Positions 18,192-25,613 are shown, numbered from the stretch's first letter. The stretch is 34,222 nt of DNA from an uncultured Opitutales bacterium (GCA_900548275.1 URJY01000024.1:1-34222); one strand, 5' to 3'. Numbers and translations: made by a program. Notes: generated by a model from the letters alone, not told the origin.

Positions 18192-19538
18192 CTACCACAC
18201 AAAACCCGAGTCCCTGCGCGACACGAGCGAGACCGCCGAACCGCCGAAATTCTCGCGCGCCGCGTGCGAGGCAAGCGCCAACGCCCAAAACCTGTCGGAA
18301 TGCCCGTCGGCAGTGCGCTCGGCGGCAAAACGTACGCCGCCGCCCGAAACCTCCTTCTTTACCGCACGCAAATCGGCGAGAATCTCCATGTCGTCGGGAA
18401 TCCTGACCGTTGCATTCTCGAAGCGCGTCCGAAGCGGATACGCAAGAATCTCCTTCGTCTGGCGCGTAAACGCAACGCCCTCGACCCTCGAACTTCCGTA
18501 GCGTTCCGCCGCGCGTTCGGCAAACTGCCGCCCCAACCCGCTCATATCGACCGCCGCCCTGCGCAAATAGGGATTGCGCAAATAGGAATGCAAAACGACC
18601 TCCTGCTCGGAAAACGGAACGTCGCGAAAAACGCGCACATCGCGGGTGAAGAGAACGTCGCCGCACTTTTCGAGCAGCCAGAAAACGGTGAGGTCGCGCG
18701 TGCGCCCCACATCGACGCCCAAATACTGCGGATTCTCGGGCGAAAACGGTTCGCGCCACGCCTCGCCGTCCTTGTAGAGACAACGCCGCACGCAGTCGTA
18801 CGACAGAAACGCAGCCCTGTCGTCGGCGGGCGTGCACATATATTCCTGAAGAAAACTCTCCTCGTCGGCGCAGGAATTTTTTATGTAGTCGAAATACGCC
18901 GCCTCGTCCATCTGCGAGACCTCGTGGTCGGGCGGCAGGCTCGCCTTGAGCTTTTTGAGAAGCCCCTGCTCGAGCGCGTCCTGAAGCGTTATGCGGTGGA
19001 GGGAAATCCTCTTCGGATTGCCCCCGTAGCGTGCCTCCTCGACAAGCTTTGCGAAAAAGTTTTCGCCGCCGCGGTGCGTCGAAATTATCTCGAGACTTCC
19101 GCCCCACGTTATGCCGGGGTAGGCGATGGCGTAGAGGCGCGCGGGGTCGGGATGCAGGGCGAATTCGTCGAGCACGCGCGTGCCGCGTTTGCCCGCCTGC
19201 GCGTCGGGGTTGGACGAAAGCGACCAAATGCGCGTGCCGTTGGCGAACTCGAGCGACCGCGAGTCGGAGTCCGACGCCGTCTCCGCGCCGCAACACTCGC
19301 GGGAGGCGGCGTTGAGTATGCCCGCAAACTTTTTGCAGTCGTCGATGAAAAGCTTCGCCTGAAGCTCGTCGCGCGAGCTAACCCACGAATCGTTTTTTTC
19401 GCCCGCGCGGCAGTGCCTGCGCACGAGCGAATACGCGGTAGTCCAGCTCATTCCGATCTGGCGCGACTTCTCCATAAGCTTTATGCGCGAACGGTCTTTT
19501 ATCCACGCAATCTGATAGGGTAGAAAAAACGTGTCCAT
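18192..19538 (-). CDS. Phage terminase large subunit (Mu gp28-like)
   Basis: This is the ATP-driven DNA-packaging motor with a C-terminal nuclease. It has 448 residues. The N terminus YQIAWIKDRSRIKLMEKSRQ carries a Walker A-like segment at residues 24-31 (KSRQIGMS) and a Walker B at 122-125 (VLDE) followed by FAL. The RNase-H-like nuclease shows YLGVDVGRTRDLTVFWLLE, then VDMSGLG and a distal TADGHSDRFWALALA with acidic residues in the expected places. The length fits gp28-like TerL proteins. Its start lies six bases after the stop of the small-terminase-like gene. It is the last gene of the minus-strand arm and appears intact, so packaging ability may still be selected. Confidence 0.87.
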   Translation of the reverse strand: MDTFFLPYQIAWIKDRSRIKLMEKSRQIGMSWTTAYSLVRRHCRAGEKNDSWVSSRDELQAKLFIDDCKKFAGILNAASRECCGAETASDSDSRSLEFANGTRIWSLSSNPDAQAGKRGTRVLDEFALHPDPARLYAIAYPGITWGGSLEIISTHRGGENFFAKLVEEARYGGNPKRISLHRITLQDALEQGLLKKLKASLPPDHEVSQMDEAAYFDYIKNSCADEESFLQEYMCTPADDRAAFLSYDCVRRCLYKDGEAWREPFSPENPQYLGVDVGRTRDLTVFWLLEKCGDVLFTRDVRVFRDVPFSEQEVVLHSYLRNPYLRRAAVDMSGLGRQFAERAAERYGSSRVEGVAFTRQTKEILAYPLRTRFENATVRIPDDMEILADLRAVKKEVSGGGVRFAAERTADGHSDRFWALALASHAARENFGGSAVSLVSRRDSGFVW

Positions 19539-19544
19539 ATCAAT

Positions 19545-19925
19545 CTACAACAATTTCAGTTGCGACTCTATGCGCCGCAACGTCTCCTCGGAAAGCCCGC
19601 CGTCCGACCCGCCGCGCTGCGCCTGCGAGCCCGAAACCTTTGCCGAGGCGAGCTTCTGGATTATACCCGCAACGGTGTTGAAGTCGGACACCGAAAGCTC
19701 GGGCGAATTGCAGAGCGTGTCGAAGACAAGCTCCCACAAAAGCGCGACCGATGCCTCGCGGGCGTCGAGCGGCGTTTCGTCGGCGAGCCTGTCGGCCTGC
19801 GCCTTCGCGCGCTTGATGCGCTCTACGTGCGCGAAAAAATCGGCGTTGAACGAGGGCGTCGCCGCCGCGCGGGTTCTGCCGCCGTGTTTCGGCGCGGGGG
19901 AAGTCCGCTGCTGTTCTTCGTCCAT
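19545..19925 (-). CDS. Probable terminase small subunit / Mu gp27-like (DUF3486-like)
   Basis: The 126-residue protein lies directly upstream of the terminase large subunit, the usual place for the gp27/DUF3486 protein in Mu-like phages. It begins with a polar, Pro/Arg-rich tail (about residues 1-25) and continues with predicted helices, including FNADFFAHVERIKRAKAQAD and ASVALLWELVFDTLCNSP, then VAGIIQKLASAKVSGSQ. The all-helical, acidic-basic alternation is compatible with a small terminase. I recognise the position better than the sequence, so the family name is tentative. It is one base from the upstream gene and six bases from terL, so translation is coupled. Confidence 0.55.
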   Translation of the reverse strand: MDEEQQRTSPAPKHGGRTRAAATPSFNADFFAHVERIKRAKAQADRLADETPLDAREASVALLWELVFDTLCNSPELSVSDFNTVAGIIQKLASAKVSGSQAQRGGSDGGLSEETLRRIESQLKLL

Positions 19926-19926
19926 T

Positions 19927-20187
19927 TCAAAACCTCCCCGATTCGAGATAGTCGCGCCCGAACGCCGAAAGCTTCACGCGGACGTGCGAAGCCGAAAGTT
20001 CAGAACGCGAAAACAGCGCGTAGTTTTTTTCGACGAGATATTCGAGAGCCGCCGAAAGCTCGCGCTCGGAGAAATCGAACCCCGCAAGCTTCAAGCCCGC
20101 CGAAACGGTTTCGACGGGAAGACTTGCGGGCGACGCCGCCTCGAGCTGCGCGAGCACGGCACGGCGGAAAAGTAGCGCGTCGGTCAT
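19927..20187 (-). CDS. Small winged-helix-like phage protein (Mu gp26 position)
   Basis: This 86-residue protein has a helix-rich N-terminal half (LLFRRAVLAQLEAAS, VETVSAGLKLAGFDF) and the pattern SERELSAALEYLVEKNYALF followed by a beta-hairpin-like HVRVKLSAFGRDYLES. That layout resembles a winged-helix domain. The same place in Mu-like phages holds gp26, whose role is poorly known; small DNA-binding proteins are common there. Its ATG overlaps the previous stop in a TGATG arrangement and it ends one base before the next gene, so it belongs to the terminase operon. The function is not established. Confidence 0.6.
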   Translation of the reverse strand: MTDALLFRRAVLAQLEAASPASLPVETVSAGLKLAGFDFSERELSAALEYLVEKNYALFSRSELSASHVRVKLSAFGRDYLESGRF

Positions 20188-20594
20188 CAGATTTCCCCCT
20201 TCACTTTCAGGACAATCCTGTCGGTCTTCGTCGAAAGCTCGGCGATGCGCTGCGCCGCAATCTGCGACTGCGCAACGAGCGCGCTGATGTTCTCGGCGTT
20301 CTTGCCGACCAAGTCGCGCGTCTCCGACAGACTGTGCGAATACTGTTTTTGCATGGCGCGAGTCTCCTCGCGTATCTCGGAACGCAGCGAGCGCAAGTCC
20401 TGCACAGCCTCGGAAATCGAACGCGCAAGCTCGGTTCGCAGCTTGTCCATCTGAGCGTGCGTTACGTATGTGAGTTTCGGATCGGGACGCTCCTCGTGGT
20501 ACTCCCGAATCCGCAACATCAGATAATATGCCCCGAGCAGCGACGTAAGCGTAATTACCGCCGTGCCCAGTACCGTTGAATTTTCCATTTCCAT
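20187..20594 (-). CDS. Membrane-anchored coiled-coil phage protein (DUF2730/Mu gp25-like)
   Basis: The protein has one transmembrane helix near the N terminus (TVLGTAVITLTSLLGAYYLML). A hydrophilic coiled coil follows (about residues 45-125; e.g. MDKLRTELARSISEAVQDLR). This is the layout of DUF2730 proteins at the gp25 position of Mu-like phages. Three in-frame ATGs lie at 20603, 20594 and 20588; I chose 20594 because the -10 box ends seven bases upstream and a start at 20603 would lie inside that box. It is the first gene of the minus-strand arm. A holin- or spanin-like role is possible but unproven. Confidence 0.6.
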   Translation of the reverse strand: MEMENSTVLGTAVITLTSLLGAYYLMLRIREYHEERPDPKLTYVTHAQMDKLRTELARSISEAVQDLRSLRSEIREETRAMQKQYSHSLSETRDLVGKNAENISALVAQSQIAAQRIAELSTKTDRIVLKVKGEI

Positions 20595-20601
20595 AAACTC
20601 C

Positions 20602-20630
20602 ATTCTAACGCCGAACGGCGCGGCGCGCAA
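20602..20630 (-). promoter_or_regulatory. Putative promoter of the terminase arm
   Basis: On the minus strand TTGCGC (20630-20625) and TAGAAT (20607-20602) are separated by 17 bases. It is divergent from the DUF1080 promoter at 20660-20688. Confidence 0.4.
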
Positions 20631-20659
20631 AACAACTTTGGAAACTTTGCGAAAAACGC

Positions 20660-20688
20660 TTGAAACGCGCGGCGCACAAAAATAGTTT
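20660..20688 (+). promoter_or_regulatory. Putative promoter of the DUF1080 lipoprotein gene
   Basis: TTGAAA (20660-20665) and TAGTTT (20683-20688) are separated by 17 bases. The -10 box ends nine bases before the ATG at 20698. Confidence 0.35.
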
Positions 20689-20697
20689 CCGACGCGT

Positions 20698-21360
20698 ATG
20701 AAAAAAACATCAGCTATCACCATTGCGCTTGCACTCGGGCTGCTCTGCCTGTGTCAGGCGTGCAAGAAAAACGACGGTTGGACTCCGCTCTTCGGCGACA
20801 AACTCGCCGACGCCGACTTCGACAAAACAGTGTGGTCGATTTCCGACGACGGCGTTATGTCGGCGGAAAAAGACCAAATTATATTCACGAAGAAGGATTG
20901 GGAAAACTTCGAGCTCGAGCTTGAATTCAAACTCTTCAAGGGCACGAACAGCGGCGTTGTCGTCTACTGCTCCGACACCGCAAAGTGGATTCCCAATTCG
21001 ATAGAAATCCAGATTGCCGACAACGCGGCGTTCCCGAAGCCGCGCACGACCTGCGGCTCGATATACGGGCTCGTCCCCGCCGAATGGGACACATCCCTGC
21101 CGCTCGGGCAGTGGCACAAAATGAAGGTGCGCTGCGAAGGCAAAATCATCGACGTTTGGATTAACGGCAGACACACCGCGCAAATGGATTTGTCGAAGTG
21201 GACGGATATGAACACCAATCCCGACGGCTCGGCCATCCCGCCGTGGATTGCAAAAAACAGAAAGTGCGACACAAAGCCGACGGGCAAAATCGGTCTGCAG
21301 GGCAAACACGGCAAGGCCGAAATCAATTTCAGAAACGTAAACATCCGCCCGATTAAATAG
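20698..21360 (+). CDS. DUF1080 (3-keto-disaccharide hydrolase-like) lipoprotein
   Basis: The protein has 220 residues: a hydrophobic signal ending LCLCQAC, probably lipidated at Cys22 (the lipobox is imperfect, with Cys at -3), then one DUF1080 jelly-roll domain. Diagnostic segments are WTPLFGDKLADADFDKTVWS, FELELEFKLFKGTNSGVVVYC, SIEIQIADN, GQWHKMKVRCEGKIIDVWINGR and GKIGLQGKHGKAEINFRNVNIRPI. Members act on 3-keto-glycosides or bind carbohydrate, and are very common in PVC bacteria and Bacteroidota. The unusual point is its place: between the two divergent arms of a phage head cassette, with its own promoter and terminator, as expected of a moron gene or a host gene flanked by phage arms. 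Confidence 0.88.
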   Translation: MKKTSAITIALALGLLCLCQACKKNDGWTPLFGDKLADADFDKTVWSISDDGVMSAEKDQIIFTKKDWENFELELEFKLFKGTNSGVVVYCSDTAKWIPNSIEIQIADNAAFPKPRTTCGSIYGLVPAEWDTSLPLGQWHKMKVRCEGKIIDVWINGRHTAQMDLSKWTDMNTNPDGSAIPPWIAKNRKCDTKPTGKIGLQGKHGKAEINFRNVNIRPIK

Positions 21361-21392
21361 CGGACGCACAAGGCGCCCATCCGACTTACGGC

Positions 21393-21429
21393 AATCCGTT
21401 CCCGCACGTTGCGGGGGCGGATTTTTTTT
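21393..21429 (+). terminator. Rho-independent terminator of the DUF1080 gene
   Basis: A long stem starting AATCCG..CCCGCA (21393-21406) pairs with TGCGGG..CGGATT (21410-21422), and T residues continue to 21429. It isolates the DUF1080 gene from the portal arm downstream. Confidence 0.8.
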
Positions 21430-21514
21430 GCGCCCCAAGCCTTCGCGGGCGGGCGGTTTTTTCCGCTCAAAAATATCAAAAAATGTAGTTTTATCCAAAG
21501 TTCCCAAAGTAGAT

Positions 21515-21543
21515 TTGCGTATCTGCGAGCCCGTTGATATTAT
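21515..21543 (+). promoter_or_regulatory. Putative promoter of the portal-capsid arm
   Basis: TTGCGT (21515-21520) and TATTAT (21538-21543) are separated by 17 bases. The -10 box ends seven bases before the chosen ATG at 21551. Confidence 0.4.
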
Positions 21544-21550
21544 GGGGCGC

Positions 21551-22741
21551 ATGAACGCAAAAGCCTACACACCCACGGTTGGTTCGCGAATCGCAAGGTC
21601 GCGTTTCAATCCGATTAAAAATCTCCGCCCCGACACGCTCTCGCGGGCGATAGAGGAATTCGAAAACGGCAGACTCTCGTCCGCCGCGCGCATTTTCGAA
21701 GCGGTACTCAAACGCGACGACGCAATCTGCGGACTCAATCTAAAGCGCAAGAAGTCGGTCGCCCGACTCGACGGCGAAATCGTCCTAAGCGAAAATTCGG
21801 CGCGCGCCCGCGAACACAAAAAGGTTCTCGCCGACTTCTACGCATCGCTCGAAACGCGCAACCGCGCCGACCGCAACGAACGCGGCGGGCTGCGAATGCT
21901 CGTAATGCAGATGATGGACTGCGTGGCGATGAAATACGCCGTCCACAAAATTTCGCTCTCCGAAAAAAACGGAAAAATTTTCGGCACATTCGAACAGTAC
22001 CCGCTCTGGCTTTTCGAAAACACGAGCGGCAAACTGCGCCTGCTCGAGCGCGAAGGGCAGCTTGCCGACGGCAAGCCGCTCGACGAAGACGAATGGATGG
22101 TAAGCTGCGGCGACGGTCTGATGGTCGCCTCGTCAATCGCCTATATTTTCAAACAGCTTCCGCTCAAGGACTGGCTCGTGTACTGCGAGCGCAACGGTAT
22201 GCCGGGGATTAAGGCGAAAACCGACGCCTATCCCGACTCCCCGCAGTGGGAGGCTGCGTGCGAGGCCGTGGCGGACTTCGGTGCGGAGTTCCACGCCGTG
22301 CTTTCAGAAGGCACCGACATCGAGGCAATCGACGTTTCGACGCGCGGCGAACTGCCCTACCCCGCGCTCGTCGAAAGAATCGACAGAATGCTCTGCGCCC
22401 TCTGGCGCGGCGGAGACCTCTGCACGATGAGTGCCGACAGGCTCGGCGCAAGCGTGCAATACGGCGAAAGCGGACTCATAGAAGAGGCGGACGCGGCAAT
22501 CGTAAGCGACACGCTAAACCGCAACGTCGACGCGCAGGTTATCAGACTGGCGTTCGGCGACGAAACCCCGCTTGCAAAATTCAGGCTCAAACTGCCCGAC
22601 TACGAACGGCACAAGTGCGAGCTCGACATTATCGAACGCCTCGCCGCGCTCGGGTTGAAGCCCGACATCACCGAACTGTCGCGGCGTTTCGCACTGTCGT
22701 CCGACGGCATACGGGGAAAGGCGGAAGATGAAATTCGATAG
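21551..22741 (+). CDS. Phage portal protein (DUF935 / Mu gp29-like)
   Basis: The portal forms the dodecameric ring through which DNA is packaged. The chain has 396 residues, shorter than Mu gp29 (about 510). DUF935-like features are the N-terminal DTLSRAIEEFENGRLSSAARIFEAVLKRDDAICGLNLKRKKSV, then QYPLWLFENTSGKLRLL, IAYIFKQLPLKDWLVYCERNGMPGIKAK and a C-terminal LAKFRLKLPDYERH segment. The start at 21551 (MNAKAYTP) is preferred over the ATG at 21542, which lies inside the -10 box. The 3' end overlaps the protease gene by 14 bases, so translation is coupled. No MuF-type (gp30) gene follows it, unlike the usual Mu order. Confidence 0.82.
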   Translation: MNAKAYTPTVGSRIARSRFNPIKNLRPDTLSRAIEEFENGRLSSAARIFEAVLKRDDAICGLNLKRKKSVARLDGEIVLSENSARAREHKKVLADFYASLETRNRADRNERGGLRMLVMQMMDCVAMKYAVHKISLSEKNGKIFGTFEQYPLWLFENTSGKLRLLEREGQLADGKPLDEDEWMVSCGDGLMVASSIAYIFKQLPLKDWLVYCERNGMPGIKAKTDAYPDSPQWEAACEAVADFGAEFHAVLSEGTDIEAIDVSTRGELPYPALVERIDRMLCALWRGGDLCTMSADRLGASVQYGESGLIEEADAAIVSDTLNRNVDAQVIRLAFGDETPLAKFRLKLPDYERHKCELDIIERLAALGLKPDITELSRRFALSSDGIRGKAEDEIR

Positions 22742-23438
22742 GGAAATTCTGCAGGTTCTCTGCCCCTACGGAAAATGGCGGCACGCCAAGGGAATGCAGA
22801 TTGTCGACGAGGAGGCGGCGAAAAAAATGGGGCGCGCCGCAATCGGCAACGCAATCTTCCCCATTCCGATTTACGTCGGACACCCCGACGAGGACAACCC
22901 CGCAAAGGCGCGGGCGGTCGGGCGCATCAAGCGCATAATCAAAACGCGCGACGGCATTGCCGTGCTCGCCGCCTATCCGCAAAAAACCTACGACGAAATC
23001 GTCGGCGGAAAATACGCCGCGATGTCGCCGCGCTGGAAAATGCAGAATATCGGCGGCGGCAACTACCGCCCCGTAAAGCTGATTTCCGTGGGGCTTACGA
23101 ACAATCCGAACATCGCCGAAAGCGGGAAAATCCTCGGCTTCGGACGTCCGCATTCCCGAGACGCGGAAGCTTTGGGCGATGCGTCAAAGCGCATTTCGAA
23201 AGCCGCAACGGGCGTTTCGGAATGCGCGAAAAGGGCTGCGGAACTCGACGACGGGCTGCGCAGAATCGGGGTGTCGGAAAGAATGCGGGCGCGGAAAAAA
23301 TCGGAAGAAAACCGAAACACGCCCAAGCGCGACTGCGCAACGCTTGCCGAAATGGCGCGCGAACGCAGCCGCAGACTCGGCGAACCCTACACGAAAAGCT
23401 TCGCCGAAATAAAAAAACGCCATCTTAACGGACAATGA
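22728..23438 (+). CDS. Phage prohead protease/scaffold (Mu gpI-like)
   Basis: This 236-residue protein probably cleaves the scaffold and processes the prohead. It begins like gpI proteins (MKFDREILQVLCPYGKWRHAKGMQIVDEEAA). It has IPIYVGHPDE with a candidate catalytic His52 and KYAAMSPRW with a candidate catalytic Ser100, then KLISVGLTNNPNI. The last 90 or so residues are charged and helical (ASKRISKAATGVSECAKRAA), suitable for a built-in scaffold. This agrees with the Mu arrangement, where protease and scaffold are encoded together. It overlaps the portal gene by 14 bases and lies upstream of the decoration and capsid genes. A small hairpin covers its stop codon. Confidence 0.78.
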   Translation: MKFDREILQVLCPYGKWRHAKGMQIVDEEAAKKMGRAAIGNAIFPIPIYVGHPDEDNPAKARAVGRIKRIIKTRDGIAVLAAYPQKTYDEIVGGKYAAMSPRWKMQNIGGGNYRPVKLISVGLTNNPNIAESGKILGFGRPHSRDAEALGDASKRISKAATGVSECAKRAAELDDGLRRIGVSERMRARKKSEENRNTPKRDCATLAEMARERSRRLGEPYTKSFAEIKKRHLNGQ

Positions 23439-23477
23439 CGCACTGTCATTGCCAATCACAAACAAACAACATATAAT
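23433..23477 (+). promoter_or_regulatory. Hairpin at the protease stop plus strong internal promoter
   Basis: A perfect 7-bp inverted repeat CAATGAC-N5-GTCATTG (23433-23451) spans the protease stop codon. TTGCCA (23449-23454) and a perfect TATAAT (23472-23477) follow with a 17-base spacer. The -10 box ends only three bases before the ATG at 23481, so the true transcription start or start codon may differ. It would give extra transcription of the decoration and capsid genes. Confidence 0.45.
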
Positions 23478-23480
23478 AAT

Positions 23481-24176
23481 ATGAAGAAATCGAAAAAAAC
23501 ATCGGAACGAATCGTTGCGGCAATCCGCGGGGCGTTCCGCAGCAACCCCCGCGCATTCTGCAACATCGCCGAAGGCACGCACGCGGGCTCGATAACAATG
23601 ACCGCCGAAGAATCGGTGGACTCGGCGAACCTCGTCGTAAAGGCGGGCGCAAACGAGGGCGGCTTCAAAATCGCGGGCGCGGCAGACAAACCGTTCGGGG
23701 TCTGCACCGACGAAGGCGCGGCGGGCGAAAGGCTCGCAGTCGTCCTTGCGGGATGCGCCGAAAGCACGGTTATGTGCAGAGCTGCGGGAAGCATTGCCGC
23801 GGGCGCAACGGTCTACACCGCAGCAAACGGCAAAGTCTCGGCGACTGCGGGCGACGGCGCGTACAAGGTCGGTATCGCGCTCTGCTCGGCGGCTTCGGGC
23901 GGAACGGTAGAGGTAGACCCGCGCGGCTTCGGCGAATCGGCTTGGCAGCTGTACTCGTGCGGCGTGCACACTTGGAAAAGCGCGACATCCGTCGACAAGC
24001 TCGAGTGCGCGGAGCTTCCGACCGACGCCGTCGTAATAGCCTCGGTTCAGACGGCTGGCGGTTCGGAAAAGACCGCAAAGGCAACCGTCGGCGAAACTGG
24101 CATAACGTTCACGCTCGACGCAAACGGCACGTCGGGCACGACAAAAATCGCGTGGATTGCAATCAGAAGGAACTAA
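23481..24176 (+). CDS. Probable capsid decoration protein (DUF2190-like)
   Basis: The 231-residue protein follows the protease gene and precedes the major capsid gene, the normal place for a decoration/cement protein. After a basic N terminus (MKKSKKTSERIVAAIRGAFR) it has the pattern ANLVVKAGANEGGFKIAGAADKPFGVC, then GSIAAGATVYTAANGKVSATAGDGAYKVGIALCSAASGGTVEV, which fits DUF2190-type beta-rich proteins. The C-terminal 85 or so residues (from about 150) form an extra beta-rich part, including TWKSATSVDKLECAELP and GETGITFTLDANGTSGT, which is longer than a minimal decoration protein. The gap to the capsid gene is four bases. Confidence rests on both position and sequence pattern. Confidence 0.68.
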   Translation: MKKSKKTSERIVAAIRGAFRSNPRAFCNIAEGTHAGSITMTAEESVDSANLVVKAGANEGGFKIAGAADKPFGVCTDEGAAGERLAVVLAGCAESTVMCRAAGSIAAGATVYTAANGKVSATAGDGAYKVGIALCSAASGGTVEVDPRGFGESAWQLYSCGVHTWKSATSVDKLECAELPTDAVVIASVQTAGGSEKTAKATVGETGITFTLDANGTSGTTKIAWIAIRRN

Positions 24177-24180
24177 GAAA

Positions 24181-25107
24181 ATGCAGGAAGAAAACATCAT
24201 AACGGCAAACGAAAACAAATTCACCGCGGGCAACTACTCCGAAGCCCTTACGGCGTTCACGGTCGGATGGGTCGACCCCGACAATATCGCGTCGGTTCTC
24301 GACTTCATCGCCCCGCCCGTCCCCGTCGGCAGACGCTTCGAATTCAAGCGCAGCGACAACGCGCAGGCGTTCCTTTCGGAGAACGACGACGTGCGCGCAA
24401 TCGGCTCCGAGTTCAAGCGCGTGCGCTACGACGGCGAATCGGTCAACGAGAAAACGCTCAACAAGGGGCTGACAATCAGAATCGACCACGACGAAGTTGC
24501 GGGCGACGACTGGCAGGAACGCTACGTCCAGATGCTTCTGCAACGCCTGCTGCGCAACGAACTGCGCCGCGCCGTTGCGGCTCTCGAAACCGTGGCGACC
24601 GCGCAGGAGGAGGCCGACTGGTCGAGTTCCGCCAACCCCGACGCCGACATCAGAACGATGCTCGCCGACGCCGCCGACGAAAGCGGTCTGCGCCCCAACA
24701 GGCTGCTCTTCGGCGAATCGGCTTGGGACAAGCGCATGACGTGCCTCGAATCGCAAAACTCCGCCGTGGCGTTCAAGGGCGCGGCGATGGCGCAGGACGA
24801 ACTTGCGGGAAAATTCCTGCTCGACGGCTGCCGCGTGCTCTCGTCCAGATACCAGTCTTCGGCTTCGGAGAAATCGAGAATCGCGGGCTCGACAATCTAC
24901 GCGTTCTTCGCGCGCAATTCCATCTCGAAGGACGAACCGTCGAACCTCAAGCGTTTCTACACGCCGACGGAGGAAGGCTCGCCCTTCAGGGGCTACTGCG
25001 ACGAACACGCAAAGTATACCGACCTGACCGTGGAACACTACTCGAGCATCGTTGCGACGAGTTCGCTCGGTGTCCGCAAACTCAAAATCAAGGAGAAAGG
25101 AGAATAA
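24181..25107 (+). CDS. Major capsid protein (Mu gpT/HK97-fold type)
   Basis: The 308-residue protein is the best major capsid candidate. It lies after protease and decoration genes and before connector genes. Features are an N-terminal EALTAFTVGWVDPDNIASVLDFIAPPVPVG, the E-loop-like EFKRSDNAQAFLSENDDVRAIGSEFKRV, the spine-helix-like QERYVQMLLQRLLRNELRRAVAALE, and GLRPNRLLFGESAWDKRMTCLES, typical of gpT/capsid E-type proteins. No signal for processing is obvious. The start at 24181 is preferred because AAGGA lies nine bases upstream. A 13-bp hairpin follows its stop. Fold assignment is by pattern; a structure prediction should show an HK97 core. Confidence 0.75.
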   Translation: MQEENIITANENKFTAGNYSEALTAFTVGWVDPDNIASVLDFIAPPVPVGRRFEFKRSDNAQAFLSENDDVRAIGSEFKRVRYDGESVNEKTLNKGLTIRIDHDEVAGDDWQERYVQMLLQRLLRNELRRAVAALETVATAQEEADWSSSANPDADIRTMLADAADESGLRPNRLLFGESAWDKRMTCLESQNSAVAFKGAAMAQDELAGKFLLDGCRVLSSRYQSSASEKSRIAGSTIYAFFARNSISKDEPSNLKRFYTPTEEGSPFRGYCDEHAKYTDLTVEHYSSIVATSSLGVRKLKIKEKGE

Positions 25108-25113
25108 CGCAAT

Positions 25114-25145
25114 GCGGCGCGGCGGGGGCTTTCCCGTCGCGCCGC
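25114..25145 (+). promoter_or_regulatory. Strong hairpin downstream of the capsid gene
   Basis: GCGGCGCG (25114-25121) pairs with CGCGCCGC (25138-25145), and a G-U pair plus CGGG/CCCG extend the stem to 13 bp with a six-base loop. No T run follows, so it is more likely an mRNA-stability or attenuation element than a full terminator. Confidence 0.6.
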
Positions 25146-25161
25146 CGCGCACCGCAACACA

Positions 25162-25611
25162 ATGGACTGGATTAAAATCTTTCCCGAAGACCTCGAGGAG
25201 GCTCTCAACAAACCGCAGCTCGACACGCTCAAGGCAGAATCGCTCAAGTCGCTGAAGCGCGACATTTCCACCGACATCATATCGACAATCGTTGCGAAAA
25301 TCAGGGCGGAAATCGCAACGAGCGGGCTCAACGAACTCGATACCGACCACTCGCGCATTCCGCCAGAACTAAAGGAATGCGCCTTGCGGCTTGCGGTGGA
25401 ATCGTTGCATCTGCGCGTTCCGTCAATCGAGCTTTCTGCAATGCAGGCAAAGCACGCCGACATCGCGCGGGAAACTCTTGCGCGCATCGCACGCGGCGAA
25501 CTTGTCGTAAGCCGACCGTCTTTCGGCGTGAAAACCGCAAACCCGAGACGCGGATTTTTCGCCGCCGCGCCCGCACGCAAGGCCACACGCAAAACAACGG
25601 AGGGACTGTGA
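25162..25611 (+). CDS. Phage head-tail connector-like protein (DUF1320/gp36-like)
   Basis: The 149-residue protein sits directly after the capsid gene, as gp36 does in Mu-like phages. The N-terminal two-thirds is helical: SLKSLKRDISTDIISTIVAKIRAEIA and ELKECALRLAVESLHLRV, which is the type of helical bundle seen in connector proteins. The C-terminal 35 residues are basic and Arg/Ala-rich (NPRRGFFAAAPARKATRKTT), perhaps for DNA or portal contact. The ATG at 25162 follows the strong post-capsid hairpin. The DUF1320 assignment is from position and helical pattern, so it is moderate. Confidence 0.6.
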   Translation: MDWIKIFPEDLEEALNKPQLDTLKAESLKSLKRDISTDIISTIVAKIRAEIATSGLNELDTDHSRIPPELKECALRLAVESLHLRVPSIELSAMQAKHADIARETLARIARGELVVSRPSFGVKTANPRRGFFAAAPARKATRKTTEGL

Positions 25612-25613
25612 TT

